Shown piece by piece: positions 6,868 to 7,854 of a stretch of 7,854 bases of DNA. A model generated the notes under the pieces. That model searched no databases, was not told where the DNA came from, and saw only the letters and a program-made list of their open reading frames with translations. Location of the stretch: NCBI GenBank assembly GCA_900552425.1, contig URZR01000077.1, positions 1 through 7,854 on the forward strand. The letters are read 5' to 3'. Made by a program: the position numbers and the translations under genes. This stretch comes from an uncultured Collinsella sp. Lineage in GTDB: Bacteria > Actinomycetota > Coriobacteriia > Coriobacteriales > Coriobacteriaceae. Positions within the stretch are counted from its first letter, which is position 1, and every line of letters starts with the position of its first letter.

Positions 6868-7527
6868 GTGAACGAAGAACCTCAAGTCCTCTACTGCGAC
6901 GCCTGGCTCATGGCCATCGACAAGCCCGCCGGCATGATCGTCCACGGCGACGGCACCGGCGAGCGCACGCTCACCGACTACGCCAGCGACCTGCTGCTGG
7001 CGATGGGCGACGGCTTTGCCGCGACCGACATGCAGCCGCTCAACCGCCTGGACCGCAACACCACCGGCGTGGTGTTGTTCTCGCTCGACAAGCAGACGCA
7101 ACCCGCCTTTGACCAGATGGTCATCGACCACGCATTCGAAAAGCACTATCTGGCGCTCGCCGAGGGCAAGATCGACTGGAACGAGAAGCTCATCGACAAG
7201 CCTATCGCCCGCGACCGCCACGATAGCCGCAAGATGCGCGTTGGCGCCAGCGGCAAGCCGTCTCAGACGCGCGTCAAGGTACTCAAGCGCCTTAAGAGCC
7301 GCCGTGGCCTGCCTACGCGCTCGTATATTGATGTCGAGCTGCTCACCGGCCGCAAGCACCAGATCCGCGTGCACCTGGCAAGCGAGCATCATCCCTTGAT
7401 TGGCGACGACCTGTACGGAACGCCGCGTCCCTGCGGCCTGATGCTCCACGCCCACAGCGTATCCTTCACGCATCCCGCAACCGGCGAGCACATCCACATC
7501 GAAGCCCCCTGCCCCTGGGAGCCCTAA
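6868..7527 (+). CDS. RluA-family pseudouridine synthase (no S4 domain)
   Basis: Isomerises uridine to pseudouridine in rRNA or tRNA; the target site cannot be read from the sequence. 219 aa, short for the family because it is just the catalytic domain with no N-terminal S4 RNA-binding domain. Seen: DAWLMAIDKPAGMIVHGDG (11-29, motif I), LNRLDRNTTGVVLFS with the catalytic Asp62 (the usual HRLDxxTSG motif with Asn for His), KHYLALAEG, TRSYIDVELLTGRKHQIRVHLA (motif III, with R-x-H-Q-I-R) and HPLIGDDLYG (C-terminal motif). The start is GTG with GAAAGG seven bases upstream. It follows the U32 gene by 15 nt, so it is almost surely in the same operon, pairing two RNA-modification enzymes. A polar effect of the upstream frameshift is possible because translation stops early there. 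Confidence 0.92.
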   Translation: MNEEPQVLYCDAWLMAIDKPAGMIVHGDGTGERTLTDYASDLLLAMGDGFAATDMQPLNRLDRNTTGVVLFSLDKQTQPAFDQMVIDHAFEKHYLALAEGKIDWNEKLIDKPIARDRHDSRKMRVGASGKPSQTRVKVLKRLKSRRGLPTRSYIDVELLTGRKHQIRVHLASEHHPLIGDDLYGTPRPCGLMLHAHSVSFTHPATGEHIHIEAPCPWEP

Positions 7528-7542
7528 ATCCTGCCAAAAAGG

Positions 7543-7577
7543 GACAGGTTTATTTTGACAGGTTTTATCTGGTCAAA
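7543..7577 (+). repeat. REP-like stretch with 9-nt direct repeat and hairpin
   Basis: GACAGGTTT occurs at 7543-7551 and again at 7557-7565. The second copy lies in a hairpin: TTTGACAG (7554-7561) against CTGGTCAAA (7569-7577), 8 bp with one bulged G and a 7-nt loop. The preceding AAAAAGGGACAGG resembles a G-rich motif I remember from REP-type intergenic repeats in many bacteria (memory only, not searched). It lacks a T-run after the stem, so it is a poor terminator for rluA. Confidence 0.4.
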
Positions 7578-7616
7578 CGTCATGCCGCCACGATGACTCA
7601 GCCGCGGTCCCAAAAC

Positions 7617-7673
7617 GTCTCGATCTGTAACAGTTAGAGCCCATTTTCCGGTCTATCTGTTACAGATCGAGAC
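7617..7673. repeat. Palindromic unit 1
   Basis: Perfect 16-bp arms (GTCTCGATCTGTAACA and its complement), extended to 17 bp by G7633-C7657. The interior can add TAGA/TCTA and CC/GG around one bulged G, leaving an 8-nt apical loop. Confidence 0.9.
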
Positions 7674-7696
7674 ATTCGAATCCCCCTCAAGGGAAA

Positions 7697-7753
7697 ATCT
7701 CAATCTGTAACAATAACTCGGCAAAATCGATCCCAAATGTTACAGATTGAGAC
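7697..7753. repeat. Palindromic unit 2
   Basis: Perfect 15-bp arms (TCTCAATCTGTAACA 7698-7712 with 7738-7752). Compared with unit 1, one G-C pair has become A-T on both arms, which keeps the stem. The interior is unrelated to unit 1 when read in the same direction. Confidence 0.9.
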
Positions 7754-7777
7754 AAAGGAACGGCGCAATTCGGAAGT

Positions 7778-7834
7778 ATTTCAATCAGTAACACCTAGCC
7801 CACTTTAAGCGGTCCAGTTGTTACAGATTTAGAC
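7778..7834. repeat. Palindromic unit 3, partly decayed
   Basis: Arms ATTTCAATCAGTAACA and TGTTACAGATTTAGAC differ from perfect complementarity at four of 16 positions, one of them a possible G-U pair. The interior shares TAG, CCCA, TTT and CGGTC in order with that of unit 1. Confidence 0.8.
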
Positions 7835-7854
7835 TAAACCGGTAGACAACGAAA

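Larger units (their letters stand above)
7617..7834. repeat. Array of three regularly spaced palindromic units (six alternating 16-nt arms)
   Basis: Six copies of a 16-nt arm, consensus TGTTACAGATTGAGAC, alternate in orientation: 7617-7632 (-), 7658-7673 (+), 7697-7712 (-), 7738-7753 (+), 7778-7793 (-), 7819-7834 (+). Arm centres are 41, 39, 41, 40 and 41 bp apart. Each inverted pair is a 57-bp unit with a 25-nt interior; 23- and 24-nt linkers separate units, giving an ~80-bp period. The start of the arm (TGTTAC) is invariant. Together with 7528-7616 this fills the 327 bp after rluA, where I see no gene. The array may continue beyond 7854. Function unknown: MITE/BIME-like element, protein-binding array, or transcribed hairpins are all open. 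Confidence 0.9.

Noticed and set aside
7554..7577. Intrinsic terminator for rluA
   Set aside because: The stem is short and bulged and no T-run follows; the hairpin is better described as part of a repeat.
7617..7834. CRISPR array
   Set aside because: Repeats are only 16 nt, alternate in orientation, vary in sequence, and no cas gene is visible.
7617..7834. Integron attC sites
   Set aside because: The arms lack GTTRRRY/RYYYAAC core sites, and there are no cassette genes between units.

Overview
The window looks like chromosomal DNA of a GC-rich, gut-type actinobacterium. Collinsella or another member of the Coriobacteriia is my best guess, inferred from GC-rich codon use (GCC, GAC, CTC/CTG), AT-rich promoters, strong Shine-Dalgarno sites and the gene set. 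I did no database comparison, so the genus is an inference. There are six protein-coding loci and several non-coding structures, and no tRNA, rRNA or transposase gene.

Left part (1-3668), a probable purine/nucleobase block. On the minus strand lies the N-terminal three quarters of an SsnA-type amidohydrolase, cut by the window edge. Upstream of it, also on the minus strand, is an NCS2-family nucleobase permease. A YheO/DauR-type PAS-HTH regulator is divergent from the permease. The order regulator <-> permease -> amidohydrolase suggests uptake and catabolism of a purine or related heterocycle, controlled by the divergent regulator. The permease promoter carries a Fur-like box between its -35 and -10 elements. 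The permease-ssnA gap is filled with consecutive stem-loops. The first 13 bases of the window are an inverted copy of bases 72-84, which may be an assembly fold-back.

Middle (3630-4373). A textbook bidirectional terminator separates the regulator from a convergent ridA gene (enamine/imine deaminase). The ridA leader can fold into a long hairpin just downstream of a plausible promoter.

Right part (4374-7527), a probable RNA-modification operon. A large U32-family gene (RlhA-like, about 830 aa if repaired) is followed 15 nt later by a short RluA-family pseudouridine synthase. The U32 gene is broken: two long reading frames meet at about 4950-4957, where the conserved GRSGN-type loop next to the U32 signature is missing. 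A short deletion of about 14 nt explains both the loss of the motif and the frame change.

Right end (7528-7854). No gene is seen. After a small REP-like stretch come three regularly spaced palindromic units: six copies of a 16-nt arm in alternating orientation, centres 39-41 bp apart, with a paired base change between units 1 and 2. This array is the most unusual structure in the window. I do not know its function, and it may continue past the window edge.
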